A DNA stretch of 64,000 nt from Aralia elata (GCA_034770075.1 CM068384.1:96870720-96934719), one strand, 5' to 3'; counted from the stretch's first letter, positions 11,582 through 23,988 are shown. Numbers and translations: made by a program. The notes: generated from the letters alone by a model not told the origin.

Positions 11582-13125
11582 CCCCTTATTGTCACTTCTC
11601 ACTTTTGCCTAAGAAAAATAAATTATATTTACTGAGAAGATGTGACAGAGAGAAACGACAAGAGCCTTGTTAGTAATATTGTCCATCAAATAAAATTTTG
11701 TTTCAAAAATTCTCAAGAAATTAAAGAAAGCAAAAAGAATTTAATGGAGAGCGGTTATTTTTTTATTTTTTGACAATGAAAGCCAAATACATGTAATATA
11801 TGCGCACTTGTAAGGGCATAGTAAACTAGAAAGCTTTAGCAATTGATTGGACCTTAAGCAGTAGCAATTAATAATACATTTAATTATTATTTTAATTAAT
11901 TAAATACTAAAAAAGTTGAGTTGAGTTTAGTTTAATAATGAACTCAAACTAAGTTAAGCCAAGCTTAGACAAATTGAACTAAGACGAGTCTTGTTTGTGA
12001 ATACTTTAATTCGTTTACAACTCTACCAACCGGTAAGTTATACACTGATTTTTGACCAAGTTTAATCAGTATAATTATACATGTGTTGGGAGAGAGAGAG
12101 AACAATGACTTTATAGATGTTGGCACCTCGTATAAAAAAATTACTCCTTTGGAAAAGGATCCTCCTACCTAAAATCCCATATTATCTAACTTTAGGTGAC
12201 ATAAAATCTACACAATTTTCTTTTTTGCTAGCTTAAGATAGACATAATTGTCCCACAATGGAATTTTCAAACACCCTAAGAAACCCACAAATGTGTTATT
12301 GTCGGCCATCATTTGGTGGGAGGAAAATGCAGTACCTTTGTTCAAAGTAAAAGGCAAGAAATAAAACTACTATAATTATATTCCTCCACCCATGTCAAAG
12401 TTAGGAACTTATGTACTTTAAAGAAAAAATTAAAAAGCCACCTGTTCTTTGATGATGCCTTGGTCGGCCATGATTCCTCCAATGTCACGAAATACATTCA
12501 TTTTATGATTTGAGATTGTACATGGATCATTGAAAGGAATTCAAAATAATTTTGAATTTGAAAATATTTTTAAATAATTTTAAAAAATTAATAATAATAA
12601 TTTTTACTCTAAAACGGAGGAAGTATTAGATAGTGTTATCAAAGTGTTTTAGTTATGTGTTTTTCCCACATTTTTAACATTTTCAGGAGTGGTAAAATTA
12701 ATTAGATATAATTTCTATTTAAGCTATAGAAATTATATAAAAAAGAACTAATATATTCGTAAAACTCTTTGAATAATTTGTTAACCAAACATGAGTTAAT
12801 CAAAGTTTTCAATAACAATTACACTTTTGTACAACTTGGATAACGAAAAATCACTGATCCAACAAACGGGCGCTTAGTACGAATAAACATATAATAGAAT
12901 ATCTTAATTGAGAATACAAAGGAGAATATTTAATGGTTTTTCTATAAAAGAATTTTATCTTCATATAAGAGCATATAAAGTAAGTAAAGCACATATATAC
13001 ATATATTCTTTCAAATTAAAATACTAATTGTAATTCCATTTGAATTGCATCTTGATTACTAGTTGAAGATGATGTAAAAGCATTTACCAAGAATTTCTTT
13101 CACTACAAATGAATTTTTTTTTATA

Positions 13126-13173
13126 GAGTAATGCTATGGACACAAATCATACAAAAAAATTGTGTACCAAAAA

Positions 13174-13220
<47 letters not shown>

Positions 13221-13331
13221 AAGTGAGACATACTATTAGATGTTTTACACATTTTCATTGGCATGCAATTCATGAGTCCTACTCTTTGTGCATAAACTTT
13301 TTGTGTACAATTTGTGCACATAGTATTATTC
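13126..13331. mobile_element. MITE of 206 bp, Mutator-like by its 9-bp duplication
   Basis: Terminal inverted repeats start GAGTAATGCTATG on the left and GAATAATACTATG on the reversed right end, and remain similar for about 27 bp. Both flanks carry TTTTTTATA (13117-13125 and 13332-13340), a 9-bp target duplication. Part of the interior is a TA microsatellite at 13182-13214. A relative lies at 42866-43007. The low complexity of the duplicated flank leaves some doubt about its exact length. Confidence 0.65.
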
Positions 13332-13689
13332 TTTTTTATATTTTAATGATAAGTATATTCATTAAATTGTACAATTAGATCATTATTCGATCCTTCATTG
13401 AGATTATCATAAAAGTCAAATTCCATTTATTAAATACTACACGTTTTAATTTATTAAAAACATTAGAACCACTAAAGTCAAACTAATACAAGCAATATCC
13501 CCTCCAAAGTACCTTAGTGCCGTGGCACTAATTTTGTGATTTGCATTGGACAAATTATGGACCATAGTGGAGGTTTAAAGGAAACATTTTTCTTTTCTAC
13601 GTTACACGAATGTGAAGCATTAACATGATTTTTTTAATAATAATAATGCAAATGCGAATACATTCATTGTCAAATTATGGAGATTGTGA

Positions 13690-13945
13690 TATAAACCGTT
13701 TGGCTTACTTGAAGGCTCCTTTGAATAACTTTTTGAGTGGGCAACACCCATTGCAATACTTCAATTCTACAAATAATGGTTGCAAGAAGTGACTTAAAAG
13801 AAATAAAAGCTTAAAGTACGGTATTGTGATTCAATTTTAATGTATTAGAGAAGTAGTATCATTACTATACAAACATATATATACACGATCTGAGTTTTTT
13901 TATCATCTTTTATCTTCTTTTTTTTAGAATAATGCATATATGCTT
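13690..13945 (+). repeat. Copy 1 of a diverged direct duplication
   Basis: It shares with 14630-15015 the ordered blocks TTGAAGGCT, TTGCA(A/T)TACTTCAATTCTACA, CAAGAAGTGACTT, ATTACTAT...ACAAACATATA and ATAATGCAT. The copies lie about 950 bp apart and differ mainly by small indels. Confidence 0.6.
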
Positions 13946-14629
13946 CCACATAAAGAGTTTAGAAGTTGTATTATCCCTATGTCAGGCAAACATTTCATTG
14001 TTATATCATTTAATTTTTTTCTTAAAATAAATTATAACAAGAAAATATGGTAAAATATAAATAGAAATCAACAAAAAAAAATTAAAAACAAGAACACAAG
14101 AATTATATGGAGAATTCAAATCGAGAAAAATCACGGACAAGAGTAACAAGATATCACTATATTAGAGTGTGAAGAATATAATATGTGAATGGAACTCACA
14201 CTCCAAAACCTAAATACACTCCAACTGTTTTTATCTAAAGGTAGCTAGCTAAAAATTGAGAAATAAAATTACATAATAACCCTAACTATAATATATGTGT
14301 GTGTAGCTGACTGAAAATATAATAACAGTTCAGGTTTTTAATCTATTGGTCTTAATACTTCGCTATCATAACTAAACCCCATCTTTTTTTTTTTTTGGAT
14401 TACCGCAAAATATTATTTGAATTGAATTAAAATAGAACTAGAATTCGAAACACACATAACATTAATGCAGAAGAGGCTCGAAATCTTTGTTGTTGCTGTA
14501 TTTTATTTATTTCTTACAAAAAAAATTGTCATCTGGGGGACAATAGTACATTTATTTTGAGTCTTTTAATTATAATCATTTTATGAAAAATATACACTAT
14601 AAAAATGACATTTTTCAAGTTTCTATTTG

Positions 14630-14706
14630 TTCGACTTATTTGAAGGCTACTTTTAGTAGTCTAATTGATGTAAGCAACAGTACACGTATTGCATTACTTC
14701 AATTCT

Positions 14707-14796
<90 letters not shown>

Positions 14797-15015
14797 CTCC
14801 AAGAAGTGACTTGAAAAAAAAGCACATTTTATGAGCTTTGGAAGAAAAAACCACAAAGCGGGGAATGTTAATTATTATATATGCACGATGATTTCAAATT
14901 GAATGTATGGGCGAAGTAATATCATTACTATCCTTTACAAAACATATATGCACGATGAATCTGATCTCTTTTTAAATTTTTTTATCCCTTTTCTTTTATT
15001 GTGGGATAATGCATT
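14630..15015 (+). repeat. Copy 2 of the direct duplication, with an expanded microsatellite
   Basis: It has the same block order as 13690-13945. Between TTCAATTCTACA and CAAGAAGTGACTT, where copy 1 has a short ATAATGG spacer, this copy carries a CA/TA microsatellite of nearly 90 bp. Confidence 0.6.
14706..14793. repeat. Compound (CA)n(TA)n microsatellite
   Basis: About 13 CA units run into about 30 TA units. The frames predicted through it on both strands are repeat artefacts. Confidence 0.95.
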
Positions 15016-15019
15016 CTTG

Positions 15020-16090
15020 ATTACCATGGATATTGTCAGTTGCGGTTCTGATGGCATCATTGGCTCCTTTTAAAGGAAAGTATGCCGGCAGAGTTGCCGG
15101 AGAAAAACAATCTTTTCCGGTGATGCGAGACAAGATATTAACTTTTATATTTTGAATATTATTAATATGATTTATACGTAGTTATCAGTGTTTATAGTAT
15201 TTGTAATGGTAGCGTGTAGTTCGCTTAGGTATCGCATCAAAAATTCTGTAGTATATTTATTTGTGAGCTAAATAAATTACGTTTAAAATAAGCTACTTGT
15301 GGACGAATAAAATTCTTAAGTTTAGTTCTCTAAGTTAGTAGGCCAACAAATACTTAAAGCAATTGATGTATTTTTGTTTATATAGGGTTGGTTATCTAAT
15401 TAATTTTTTCAATTTCTGCCAATTTTTGTATTTTGGGCTTACTTTCAAGGGCAAGTCTTCTAGAAAGAGTTGTCTAGCTAGCTAGCTTCCATTTATATGA
15501 TGGTGAAGAAGAAAAAATTTGTACCTTAAGCTGACACCACTTAAGGATGCAAAGTTAAGAGCTTTTAAAAAGCTGTTTTTCCGTTTCCTTAATGCTATTG
15601 TTATTATCATTGCCAATATTGATGATATAGTGGAAGTCTAGGGTAAAATCATTGCATATAATTTAAAAAAAAATGAAAGTATAATTATGTTATGACGAAA
15701 GTAAATGTTGTACGGTATGTATAGGCATGGGTAATGCATTTTTTATTTTATTTTTTATTTTTATTTTTATTAGCAGGAACATCTATCTCATACCTAGTAG
15801 CGTAGTGACCACTTAAATTTGAGTGAATTTTTTTCAACTATAAGGCTAGGGTCGTTTTAGGTGGTTCTATTTTATTTTTTTTTATAAAACAAAAAACATA
15901 AAAATAAAAATAGTACATTACTTGATTGACTTATACAAGGTCCTATATTCTGAATGGAAAATGATAAGTAGCTAGATAATTTTTATCTAATTTAGCTAGA
16001 CAAATCTTTAGTTAGTTGTAGAGTTGAGTAAAGGAATCAAAATGGCCCTGAAATTGCACAAAAAAGTCAACCAAATTGCACCAATTGAGC
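15020..16090. other. Intergenic DNA, nothing recognised
   Basis: AT-rich, with short runs of A or T. A slightly GC-richer patch near 15035-15130 contains paired GCCGG words but no frame I can identify. Confidence 0.4.
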
Positions 16091-16091
16091 C

Positions 16092-16640
16092 ACACCAACT
16101 GTTCCGGCGTATGTGACCGTTTTAGAATGGCTAGAAAACCGCATATGCAGTTTGGGTGCGATTTTGGGAGGTTGGCCTCCCACACCGTTCAAATCGCGCC
16201 GCACCGCTCTTATATATTATATATTTTTTAAGAAGTTATATACGCAAATTTCTAAAAATATTTTAGACAATTTTAATTATATTATGTACTTTTAAACTTT
16301 TTGTTTGTGGCTAGAAATATTTCTAATTGAATTGCAATGGTTTGAGTAATGTTGAAGCATTCATGAGTAACATATTTCGAACCTAAAACGTGTTACTTGA
16401 TGTTATTATGTTAATGTCATGTATAATTTCTTATACATAAAGATGAATTTGATGTATTGAATATTATTGTTAACTATGTGAATTCGTTTTAGAACCGAAA
16501 GCAAATCAAATGAAACCGCACCGCACCAATCATAAGTAGTGTCATGTGCGGTTTTAAAATTGTCAAACCGCACCCAAGCGGTTTTAGAATTGTCAAACCG
16601 TACCCAAACGATTATATGTGCGATTTGAACTTCTGACAAT
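16092..16640. mobile_element. Possible hAT-type non-autonomous element
   Basis: Both ends are rich in the same word in opposite orientation. Near 16110-16200 there are ACCGTTTTAGAATGG, GGGTGCGATTTT and GCGCCGCACCGC. Near 16500-16625 there are ACCGCACCGCACC, GTGCGGTTTTA and repeated TCAAACCGCACCCAA. Subterminal clusters of this kind are usual in hAT elements. Exact termini and an 8-bp duplication were not found. Confidence 0.4.
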
Positions 16641-16734
16641 ACCATGTTCTGCGCTAGTTAATTGTATTGAACAATTCATTACATGAAGTATTGATTGGTT
16701 GTAAAATATAACAAACTAAAGAGTTGCCTAGCTA

Positions 16735-16815
16735 AATTGTCTGACTACCTTGCTCCACTAATACTGAATAGACAAAAATTGTCTAACTACCTTGCTCTAC
16801 TAATACTGAATAGGC
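16735..16815 (+). repeat. Two-copy 42-bp tandem repeat
   Basis: The unit containing AATTGTCT(A/G)ACTACCTTGCTC followed by CTAATACTGAATAG occurs twice at 42-bp spacing. Confidence 0.8.
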
Positions 16816-17100
16816 CTCGTAACATTTGTTAGATCCCATGTTCACCTATATTTATACTTCCTCTAATTTGATTTTGTTTGGACACTCGATTTGTGAAATT
16901 TTAAATCTGAAGTTATTTTATTTAATGTTGATTAATGCAATATTTAATACGGTAAACTACTAAAAATAGATAGCACTATTTTAAAATTAAACTAAATTTA
17001 CATTATTACTTAAAATTTCGTAAATTAACTTAAATTAAAGTCAAATGAGATTTTTTATGTGAAATTGAAAGAAGTATTGTTTATAAATGAATTACATTTT

Positions 17101-17220
17101 ATGCCAATTCTGGTGCCGGAGAAGGGACCCCCGGAAGTGCTTTTGCCTAGAGGCATTTCAGATCATTGCCCTTGTATTGTTAGATCTAGCATTGAGCTTA
17201 GAAAGGTCGAAAGGGCTAGC
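17101..17220 (+). pseudogene. LINE endonuclease fragment
   Basis: A 40-codon frame reads VLLPRGISDHCPCIVRSS. This matches the conserved C-terminal motif of the LINE apurinic-like endonuclease, usually LP.GISDHSP, in which the SDH residues belong to the active site. Nothing upstream or downstream of the domain remains in frame, so it is an isolated scrap. Confidence 0.5.
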
Positions 17221-17229
17221 TAAGACAAG

Positions 17230-18500
17230 GCAGCTAGAGCTAAAGGCAAGCCCTTTATAATTTTAGTAGGGGCCTTCCCTTGGTCGGCTTATCCGCTATC
17301 AGCTTTCGCCCAATAGTCAACCATATATAATTATATTTTGATAGGATTAGGCTCTTAGCCCAAAAATCTAACCAAAAAAAGCCTTATAGACAAAGTCATT
17401 AAACTCAACGGCTTTGAGAAGAATTTGGACCTGGTGGAAGTTGGATCGAGAGGAATTTCATTTTTAGTTTTTTGGGGGTGGGGGTGTTTTGCTGAAATAG
17501 CCCAAAGGCCCCAAATTACACAAAACCACACCTTAAAAGTCAAACCTCATAGTTTAGCTTAAGCTTGGGGTTATATGATCTATAAAGAGAAAAATAATTG
17601 AAATGGAGTATCAATTTAGATTTAATGGTATTTAGCAAAAAAATAAAATAAAATAGATTTAATGGGCTTTTATGTAATTTTTTTAACCTTCAAAAGTACT
17701 TTCATGATAGAGATATTTGCACTGCCTACTACTGTTTGAAGATATTTCATTTCATAGTCTACTACTGTCTTTGCATGGGGATGAGAATCTTATTTTTCTA
17801 TTTTAATCATTTCAATATTTTATATAAATATGAAGATTTGTATGATTTTTTTCGCAAGTGAGAGCGTCTGATGTAGGACTGACAACATGCATGGTAATTT
17901 ATTTATTTTTTAATTGCACTTTTTCCAAATTATATTTTCTAAATTTTGTATAACCTTGTTTCAAGCTTGATATAGTGATTTTGCTTAAGATTTATTAAGG
18001 AGTTCCTCCAGTAATAGTGAATATCATCATAAATATCTTGATGAGATTCAGATAGTGAATTCAAAACTTATGGAGAAACAAATTGCATAATTTAGCAACA
18101 AAAAAAAACACTTATTGGGAAACTTTAGGCTAAGAAAGTTTCTTGGCTCAATGCACACCAAATTCTTTAGCAAATCTCTTAAATTTGTTTCAATAATATT
18201 ATTTTGAGGTTAATTCTCTCTTTTTTTTCTTGTGAATTCACATAGTTTCCAAGGAATTCAAGGTCCTTCATCAATTGGCGATTATATTATCTAATTTATT
18301 TTAAGGCTTTCTACTTAAACCATAAATTTTCTGTTTGTTGGATATTTTAATAAAAATAAGAATTTTTATATTTATTCTTAGTACTTTGTTCTAATAACTA
18401 TTTTTTTGTCTTTGTAGGACCGTTACAAATCATGTTTATAAACCTTTTTATTGGTCCATAACTTTTCTTAAATGTAAATTATTATAGTACTATATTGATT
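17230..18500. other. Intergenic DNA, nothing firm
   Basis: A G-run (GGGGGTGGGGGTG) occurs near 17474. The short minus-strand frame over 17355-17543 has no recognisable domain. Confidence 0.4.
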
Positions 18501-18504
18501 AGGT

Positions 18505-18820
18505 TTGTTATTATGGAACATGAGTTACAAAAGTTTTCATAATGGTAATTTTCCTACACCTATAAATAGATTCTTTTTATACGTAATCTATTGGGGTGGA
18601 AAAAAGAATGAAAAAATACAAGAAGCTAAAGATTGGGAAAAGACTAATGATTTCATCTATGTTTATATTCTTTTTCTGTACTTACAAGTGGGCAAAAAAT
18701 AATGTTGTGTGAAACTTCTCCTTCCTCAGTTATGTAGACTCGAGAGAAGCTACGGTAATGGTGGCTGAGCTGTTTTATCCTGGAGGTAATGTGTTAATAT
18801 TTTTTTGCATCAGTTATAAT
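18505..18820 (+). promoter_or_regulatory. Possible LTR or promoter remnant with a TATA box
   Basis: CACCTATAAATAGATTC near 18557-18573 is a strong plant TATA context. About 200 bp downstream comes TTATCCTGGAGGTAA, wording I associate with some plant copia LTRs. The 65-codon frame at 18505-18702 starts upstream of the TATA box and resembles no known protein. No second LTR was found. Confidence 0.25.
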
Positions 18821-18829
18821 CCTACATAA

Positions 18830-19807
18830 AGTACAAATCGTCTTAAAGAGAGCGATTTAATCAACGCCTCAACCCAAGCCTTAATATTTTATTATTTTAT
18901 AGATGAATATTTTCGTGACAAGTATATTAAGGTAATCAATCATTTGGTAGATAAATATGAAAGTAATATCTATTCTTATTTTAATTAATTTTATGTGAAA
19001 AAAATTATAAATCTCATTATTATATATTTTAGATTTAATTTCAACAGTGTTCATTGTTGGCAACTTGTTCACAAGTACATGCATATAATTAAGATAACAA
19101 AAACAAAATGTCTCTAGTCATTTGGCATGTTTACAAGTCGGCCTTGGATTTTATCTCCATATGGATGTTACAAGCTATATATATATATATATATAGTTTA
19201 GAATGCCATTCAAACTCGACGACTATTAATTAGCAGATGGCTTTTGTTGATTGTTGTTGGCAACTTGGCGCACGAACAATGTTTTTGTTACTTTTTCCAG
19301 CTGGATGTAGGGGGGGGGGGGGGGGTGTAAACCGGTCCGAATTATTCGATACCCGATTTGAATTTGACCTAAAAAAATTAACCGAAACTCGGATCCGAAA
19401 AGCATTCGAGTCGAATTTGAGTCATACTTGCTTTTGAGATTATAAGACAGGACACGAATCTGAGTAACACACCGTTCGCTCGTTTTAGGGTTCGAACTTG
19501 TCTCTTTCATTTGATCCATACTCAAAACAAACAAATAATCATAATTAAAAATAACTCACAACATATGTATGCACAATAAAATATTATAGCTATACATATA
19601 TAAATCAATTAATATATATATGTATATAGTAGAAGCATCAAGGTGTTCCATTGAATAAGATCGAACTAAAAGTTAGCAATTAGGATTTTAATTTTTTTTA
19701 TTCGAAATTTTTTGTATAGTAGAAGTTGTTTGAAATTGAGTCTGAAATATTAAAGATGAAATTGAGTCTGAAATTGAGTGTGTGTGTGTGTACACACACA
19801 CACACAC
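18830..19807. other. Intergenic DNA with homopolymer and dinucleotide runs
   Basis: It contains a TA run near 19178-19195, a G run at about 19311-19325, and a (GT)n(AC)n stretch at about 19778-19807 that is a perfect palindrome and abuts the copia LTR. Words such as ACCGGTCCGAATTATTCG near 19330 are common in plant DNA transposons. No gene was seen. Confidence 0.5.
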
Positions 19808-19992
19808 TGTTAAAAACAGAGAATATTGGACAAAATGTAAAAATCTATTTAGTTGAAGAGTACATGTTTCTATTTATACATCTACAAGAATGAACTAACT
19901 CTCTGACAAACATGTGTTTAAATTAAAATAAGCTATTTACAATCTAGCCCTTGAATGCTGAGTTTTGATGAGAATACGACTCATCCTTAACA
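19808..19992 (-). repeat. 3' LTR of the copia element
   Basis: 185 bp, TGTTAAAAACAG to CCTTAACA on the plus strand. It lies next to the polypurine tract, so it is the 3' LTR of this minus-strand element. Confidence 0.92.
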
Positions 19993-20004
19993 TTTCCCCC
20001 TCAA
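19993..20004 (-). other. Polypurine tract of the copia element
   Basis: Read on the minus strand this is TTGAGGGGGAAA immediately before the LTR. Confidence 0.85.
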
Positions 20005-20006
20005 GT

Positions 20007-21071
20007 TGGGTGTGGAAAACAAATTATAAACACCCAACTTGGAAAGGAAAAATTGGAGTTTGTCACTAGGCAATGCTTTTGTAAAGAGATCAGCAGGTTG
20101 TTGAGTAGTAGGTAAGTGATCTGTAGTAATGATTCCTTGCTTGAGTTTGTCTCTAACAATGTGACAGTCAATTTCAATATGTTTAGTCCGTTCATGAAAG
20201 ACTGGATTAGCAGCAATGTGAAGAGCAGATTTGTTATTACAAAAGAGTTTAACTGGAGTAAGATTAGAAACTTGAAGATTATGAAGAAGAGCAAGCAACC
20301 ATTGAATTTCACAGATAGTATTGGCCATAGGTTGATATTCTGACTCAGCAGAAGACCTGGATTACATGGATTATTTCTTACACTTCCAAGAGATGAGAGA
20401 ATGACCAAGCTGCACACAATAACCAGTAAGAGATTTTCTAGTTTCACCACATGCACCCTAATCAGCATCACAATAGGCAGTGAGAGTCAATGAACTGTTG
20501 GCAGGAAATAGAAGACCTTGGCCTGGTGCAGATTTGAGATTTCGAACTAATTTTAAAGCTGCAAACATGTGGGCAGGTAAAGGATTATGCATAAATTGAC
20601 TTAAGATGTGCACAACATATGTAATGTCTGGTCTAGTGATAGTAAGATAGATTAGCCGCCCAACTGATCTCCTATAAGGACTGCAATCAGAGAGAACTGA
20701 GCCTTTAGCTTTGCTGAGATTATGATTTTGTTCAATAGGAACTTTGGAAGGCTTTGCTCCTAGCAAACCAGCATCTGTGATAATATCCAAGGCATATTTG
20801 CATTGGTTGATGTAAATACTAGAAGAGGAGTAAGCAATTTCAAAGCCAAGAAAGTATTTCAACAAACCTAAGTCTTTTATCAAAAACTGAGAACTAAGAT
20901 AAGTTTTGACTTTATCAATCATAAATTGATGTGTACCAATAACAACAATGTCATCCACATACACTAGTAAAATTGTAAAGGTACCATTAGACTGATAAGT
21001 AAACAGAAAAGAATCATTATAAGATTGATGAAAGCCATAATGTAGAAGAGCTGTGAAAAATTTAGAAAACC
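20007..21071 (-). pseudogene. pol: copia reverse transcriptase (C-terminal half) and RNase H
   Basis: The minus-strand frame at 20458-20964 carries MYVDDIVVIG, the YVDD reverse transcriptase active site, followed by LGLLKYFLGFEIA and the YRR.VGRLIYLTITRPDI block. A further frame at 19987-20328 contains the RNase H end, with CNNKSALHIAANPVFHERTK and HIEIDCH. Stops and shifts fall around 20380-20470. The 5' boundary is the CACTA insertion: the frame joins ...PRQ to WFSKFFTALLHYG once 21075-25358 is removed. The product would copy the element RNA into DNA. Confidence 0.9.
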
Positions 21072-21087
21072 ACTCACTACTAGAAAA

Positions 21088-21365
21088 TAGGCCTATAGCG
21101 ACGGTCGGCGACCGTCGTTATAGGTCAAAAGACCGTCGCTAAAGGCTATAGCGACGGTCGCCGACTGTCGCCATAGAGGCCGTCGCTAAATCCTATAGCG
21201 ACGGTCTTTTGGCCTATAGCAACGGTCGGCGACCGTCGCTATAGGCCATGCCAAAACTATGTATTTGCTCTTTACCAACGGTCATTGAAAGTTATTGCTA
21301 CAGTCATGATCGTCGCTATAGACATCTATAGCGACACTCGGCGACCGTCGCTATAGCCTTTTTTT
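21088..21365. repeat. Subterminal palindromic repeats, left end of CACTA-D
   Basis: About eight copies of CTATAGCGACGGTC or its complement GACCGTCGCTATAG, often back to back as hairpins. In CACTA systems such repeats bind the element-encoded TNPA-type protein. Confidence 0.85.
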
Positions 21366-21651
21366 ATTTCAAAAAAATAATAATTAATAATGCACATTTA
21401 TTCAACCAACACAAATACAATAAAACATAAACAATATTATATACATTATTTAAAATCATTCTCGTTACAATATAATAGTTGGATAATTTATCTCCTAAAA
21501 TATAATGACCATTATTATACCAAACTACTAAACTAATAACTTTTACAAGTGGGAATTCAAACGGATGGGTAAACAGATAAGAAAATTTTAATTTGCCTGT
21601 CCGTTATAATCCAAATGATGCTTCATTGTATCCATCCATGATTTGCCAGAG

Positions 21652-21776
21652 TTAGCCAGTTCTCATGATTATGTGAACGCCACTGTCAGCATCCACAATC
21701 TCACTAATCTCACCAACCTTTAAAGCATATGTTGCTTCTTCAAAGGGTTTTTGCATCTGCCCACAACCAAATGGAC
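21652..21776 (-). pseudogene. Captured last exon of a PIN1-type parvulin
   Basis: Read on the minus strand, an AG acceptor (GCCTTGCAG) is followed by 125 nt encoding PFGCGQMQKPFEEATYALK, then VGEISEIVDADSGVHIIMRTG and a stop. This matches the C-terminal third of plant PIN1-type peptidyl-prolyl cis-trans isomerases, which isomerise Ser/Thr-Pro bonds. It includes the family's F..A..L..GE(I/V)S.IV blocks and the terminal GVHII.RTG. The usual PFGRGQ has become PFGCGQ. The N-terminal two thirds of the domain are missing. Trailing sequence to about 21600 is likely captured 3' UTR. Confidence 0.87.
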
Positions 21777-23444
21777 CTGCAAGGCGAAGAAAATTTAGAA
21801 GACTAGATCTGCACCAATGACCAACCTATAGTAAGAACTTTACATGGTCAAAATTAAAATAATATTCCTAACTATATTCAATGTAATGTACAAGTATAAC
21901 TGTGAAGATATTATCAGACACAATAGCTCGTTGAATACTGCTCAATCTCAATTTACGATTAAAAAAAATGTTTTCTTTATCTTGTATGGTAAACAAGATA
22001 TTGCAAGTATTGGTTGTTGATGGGGCCTCATAATGTTATGAATCAGGCATTAGGATTTAATAAGCTTAACCAAAAAAATTAAGAAACATGGCCTAGTGCT
22101 TGTAAGTGTGAACTCACATCACACAATAAATGACAAGTATTTGAAACATCTGCAAATGAAGGTAACCTCTAAATTATTAATTTATTAGATGAAGGACACA
22201 TTTCCTCATTAAAGAAAGTTTAACATGATCACAAAATTGTTTGCATGTACACTGAATTAAACAACAAATATTAGTATGAAAAAGACAAATAACTTAATTA
22301 AATTTATAGGCTCTTTGTTGTATGTGTTTGTCTATGGAGATACAAAGCCAAATATGGAAAAGGTCGCTACAATGGTATGACCATTATATTAGTAGAATAC
22401 CAATCACAGAAAGAGAAAAAAAACTGGCAAACTGCCAATATATAAACAAAATCATCCCAAATTCTAATAAAAAAAAGGGAATATAACTAACAAGTAGCAA
22501 AACAAACCCTTGATAAGTAAGGTTAGAATAGGACTATTCAATGAGGGGTCCATCCGAAAATTTCAATACATGCAACCTAAACAGTTGAACAGGTAAATAA
22601 GATAAAATCAAATGTTTGTGTCTGCACAACAAGTAGAAAAAAAAGAGACTCGACGACATCTCAATTCATGGAAGTTCTGGTAATCATGAGTTCTCAGGTT
22701 CTCAACCCAATCACTACATTAAAATATAATTATTTATCTAAGGTTCTATTCATTAAAAGTCCATCATCTACTACCTGGAGAACAGTACACTGAGGTGGGT
22801 ATCAAAATTGAATGCATGAGACCACATACATTTGGTTTTAATTAATGTTCAAGATGAACCAGGGCAGACTATTCTGCACAAAGTCTATTAATGACCTAAA
22901 AGCGAACTGGATTCTGAAGCAATAATCATGAAGATTTTCATTAATTGAAAAAATGAAGATTTAAAGAGAAGCCGTGATAAAGAGCCACAGCTCCACCAAG
23001 AGACACTGCCTTGTTACAAGTAAGATGAAACTGAAAACTTCACCGATTACCGATCCTTTAAACTAGTCATTTTCAAGTATCTAGGTCACCTTGGGACTGA
23101 TAGCCTCAATAAGTAGTGTTGCTGTGAAAGTATTACCATTCCCAAGAAATATTCCAATTGCAAGATTTTTTTATGCGTTTAAATTCCCAACATTTGCAAA
23201 AGTGAATCCCAAATTATCAATCACAAGGATCTTAAGTATTTCAGATACTTGGCATGCTATATAATAAAATAAAAATATCTCACTGTTTAAATGAGACAAA
23301 AGTGATATACAACAGAGTGATATACTTTAAGTAATGTCACACAAAAATCAAATACATTTTCTATATTCAATTTTTTCAACCATTTATCCTTTTGCTGATT
23401 CTCATAGAAATTAAATAAATAATATTAAGGATCAAGTTCGATAC
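21777..23444 (-). other. CACTA-D interior between captured exons
   Basis: AT-rich and intron-like. Two GC-richer patches, near 22960-23010 and 23070-23170, have open minus-strand stretches (AVSLGGAVALYHGF and IFLGNGNTFTATLL) that could be further captured exons, but I cannot assign them to a family. Confidence 0.3.
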
Positions 23445-23525
23445 CTCTCAACAAGTCCTTCATCCCTGATCACCTCTAATGATGCAATGGCAACAACACT
23501 TGACAAAGGATTTCCTCCAAAGGTG
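23445..23525 (-). pseudogene. Captured ornithine aminotransferase exon (downstream one)
   Basis: An 81-nt minus-strand exon lies between an AG acceptor (ATTTTTCAG) and a GT donor (GAGAG/GTATCG). With the preceding exon it gives STFGGNPLSSVVAIASLEV, then IRDEGLVE. This is the STFGGNPLA..VA.A.L.V.. block of ornithine delta-aminotransferase, the mitochondrial PLP enzyme that converts ornithine to glutamate semialdehyde. Phase agrees with the upstream captured exon. Confidence 0.87.
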
Positions 23526-23988
23526 CTGAAAAATAATAGAATTTACAGCATTGTTAGTTCCTTTTCTCTTCAAGAAACTAGAACTAAACAGATATTTCAT
23601 ATCCATAATATGTCTCTAACAGTAGCCATATTCTCTATATATGATTGTCGTATACAAATTTGAGCCATTGGAGCCAAACCACCAAAATTGGGACCAATCA
23701 TCATCCTCTTTGGCTATTATGTACATAACCTAGTAGAGAGATTTCAAATCCATAATGGAATACGAAAATCAAATCCTCAAATCCTTGATGGGAAAGGATT
23801 CAAGTCACATCACGACATATCTCAAATTCATTCTGCGTATTATATTGTAGCATACTACACTTGAAACTATATGTTTCAGACACTACCCCACTATGATTAT
23901 AATAAGATTTACTATTTCTCACTCTGTATAGAACAAGATAATAAATCAAGAATAAGTGTTATAAATTTGAGGTAGTGGAATTGAAAAC

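Larger units (their letters stand above)
10170..13116. other. AT-rich intergenic DNA
   Basis: No coding region was recognised. It contains short AT-rich repeats, the inverted-repeat-like block at 11030-11165 and a microsatellite at 11541-11581. A segment ending CTCTAAAACGGAGGAAGTATTA near 12625 resembles a Stowaway or Mariner MITE end, but I could not match its partner. Confidence 0.5.

Noticed and set aside
13121..13321. 66-codon minus-strand frame
   Set aside because: It translates the MITE and its TA run; no domain.
14583..14856. Overlapping frames on both strands across 14583-14856
   Set aside because: Most of their length is translated CA/TA microsatellite.
16113..16295. 60-codon frame in the hAT-like region
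   Set aside because: It has no transposase or dimerisation motif and translates subterminal repeats.
19487..19497. GGTTCGAAC, resembling the B box of a tRNA gene
   Set aside because: No matching A box or cloverleaf stems were found at the proper distance. No tRNA or rRNA gene was seen in the window.
19226..19534. 102-codon minus-strand frame at 19226-19534
   Set aside because: It includes a proline run from the G homopolymer and DNA-transposon-like wording. No recognisable protein.
21090..21365. Regular palindromic repeats that could suggest a CRISPR-like array
   Set aside because: They are CACTA subterminal repeats: irregular spacing, both orientations, no unique spacers, and directly beside CACTA termini.
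22950..23020. Open stretch AVSLGGAVALYHGF, resembling a lipase-type GxSxGG motif
   Set aside because: It is too short and lacks a full nucleophile-elbow context. Noted inside the CACTA-D interior entry only.
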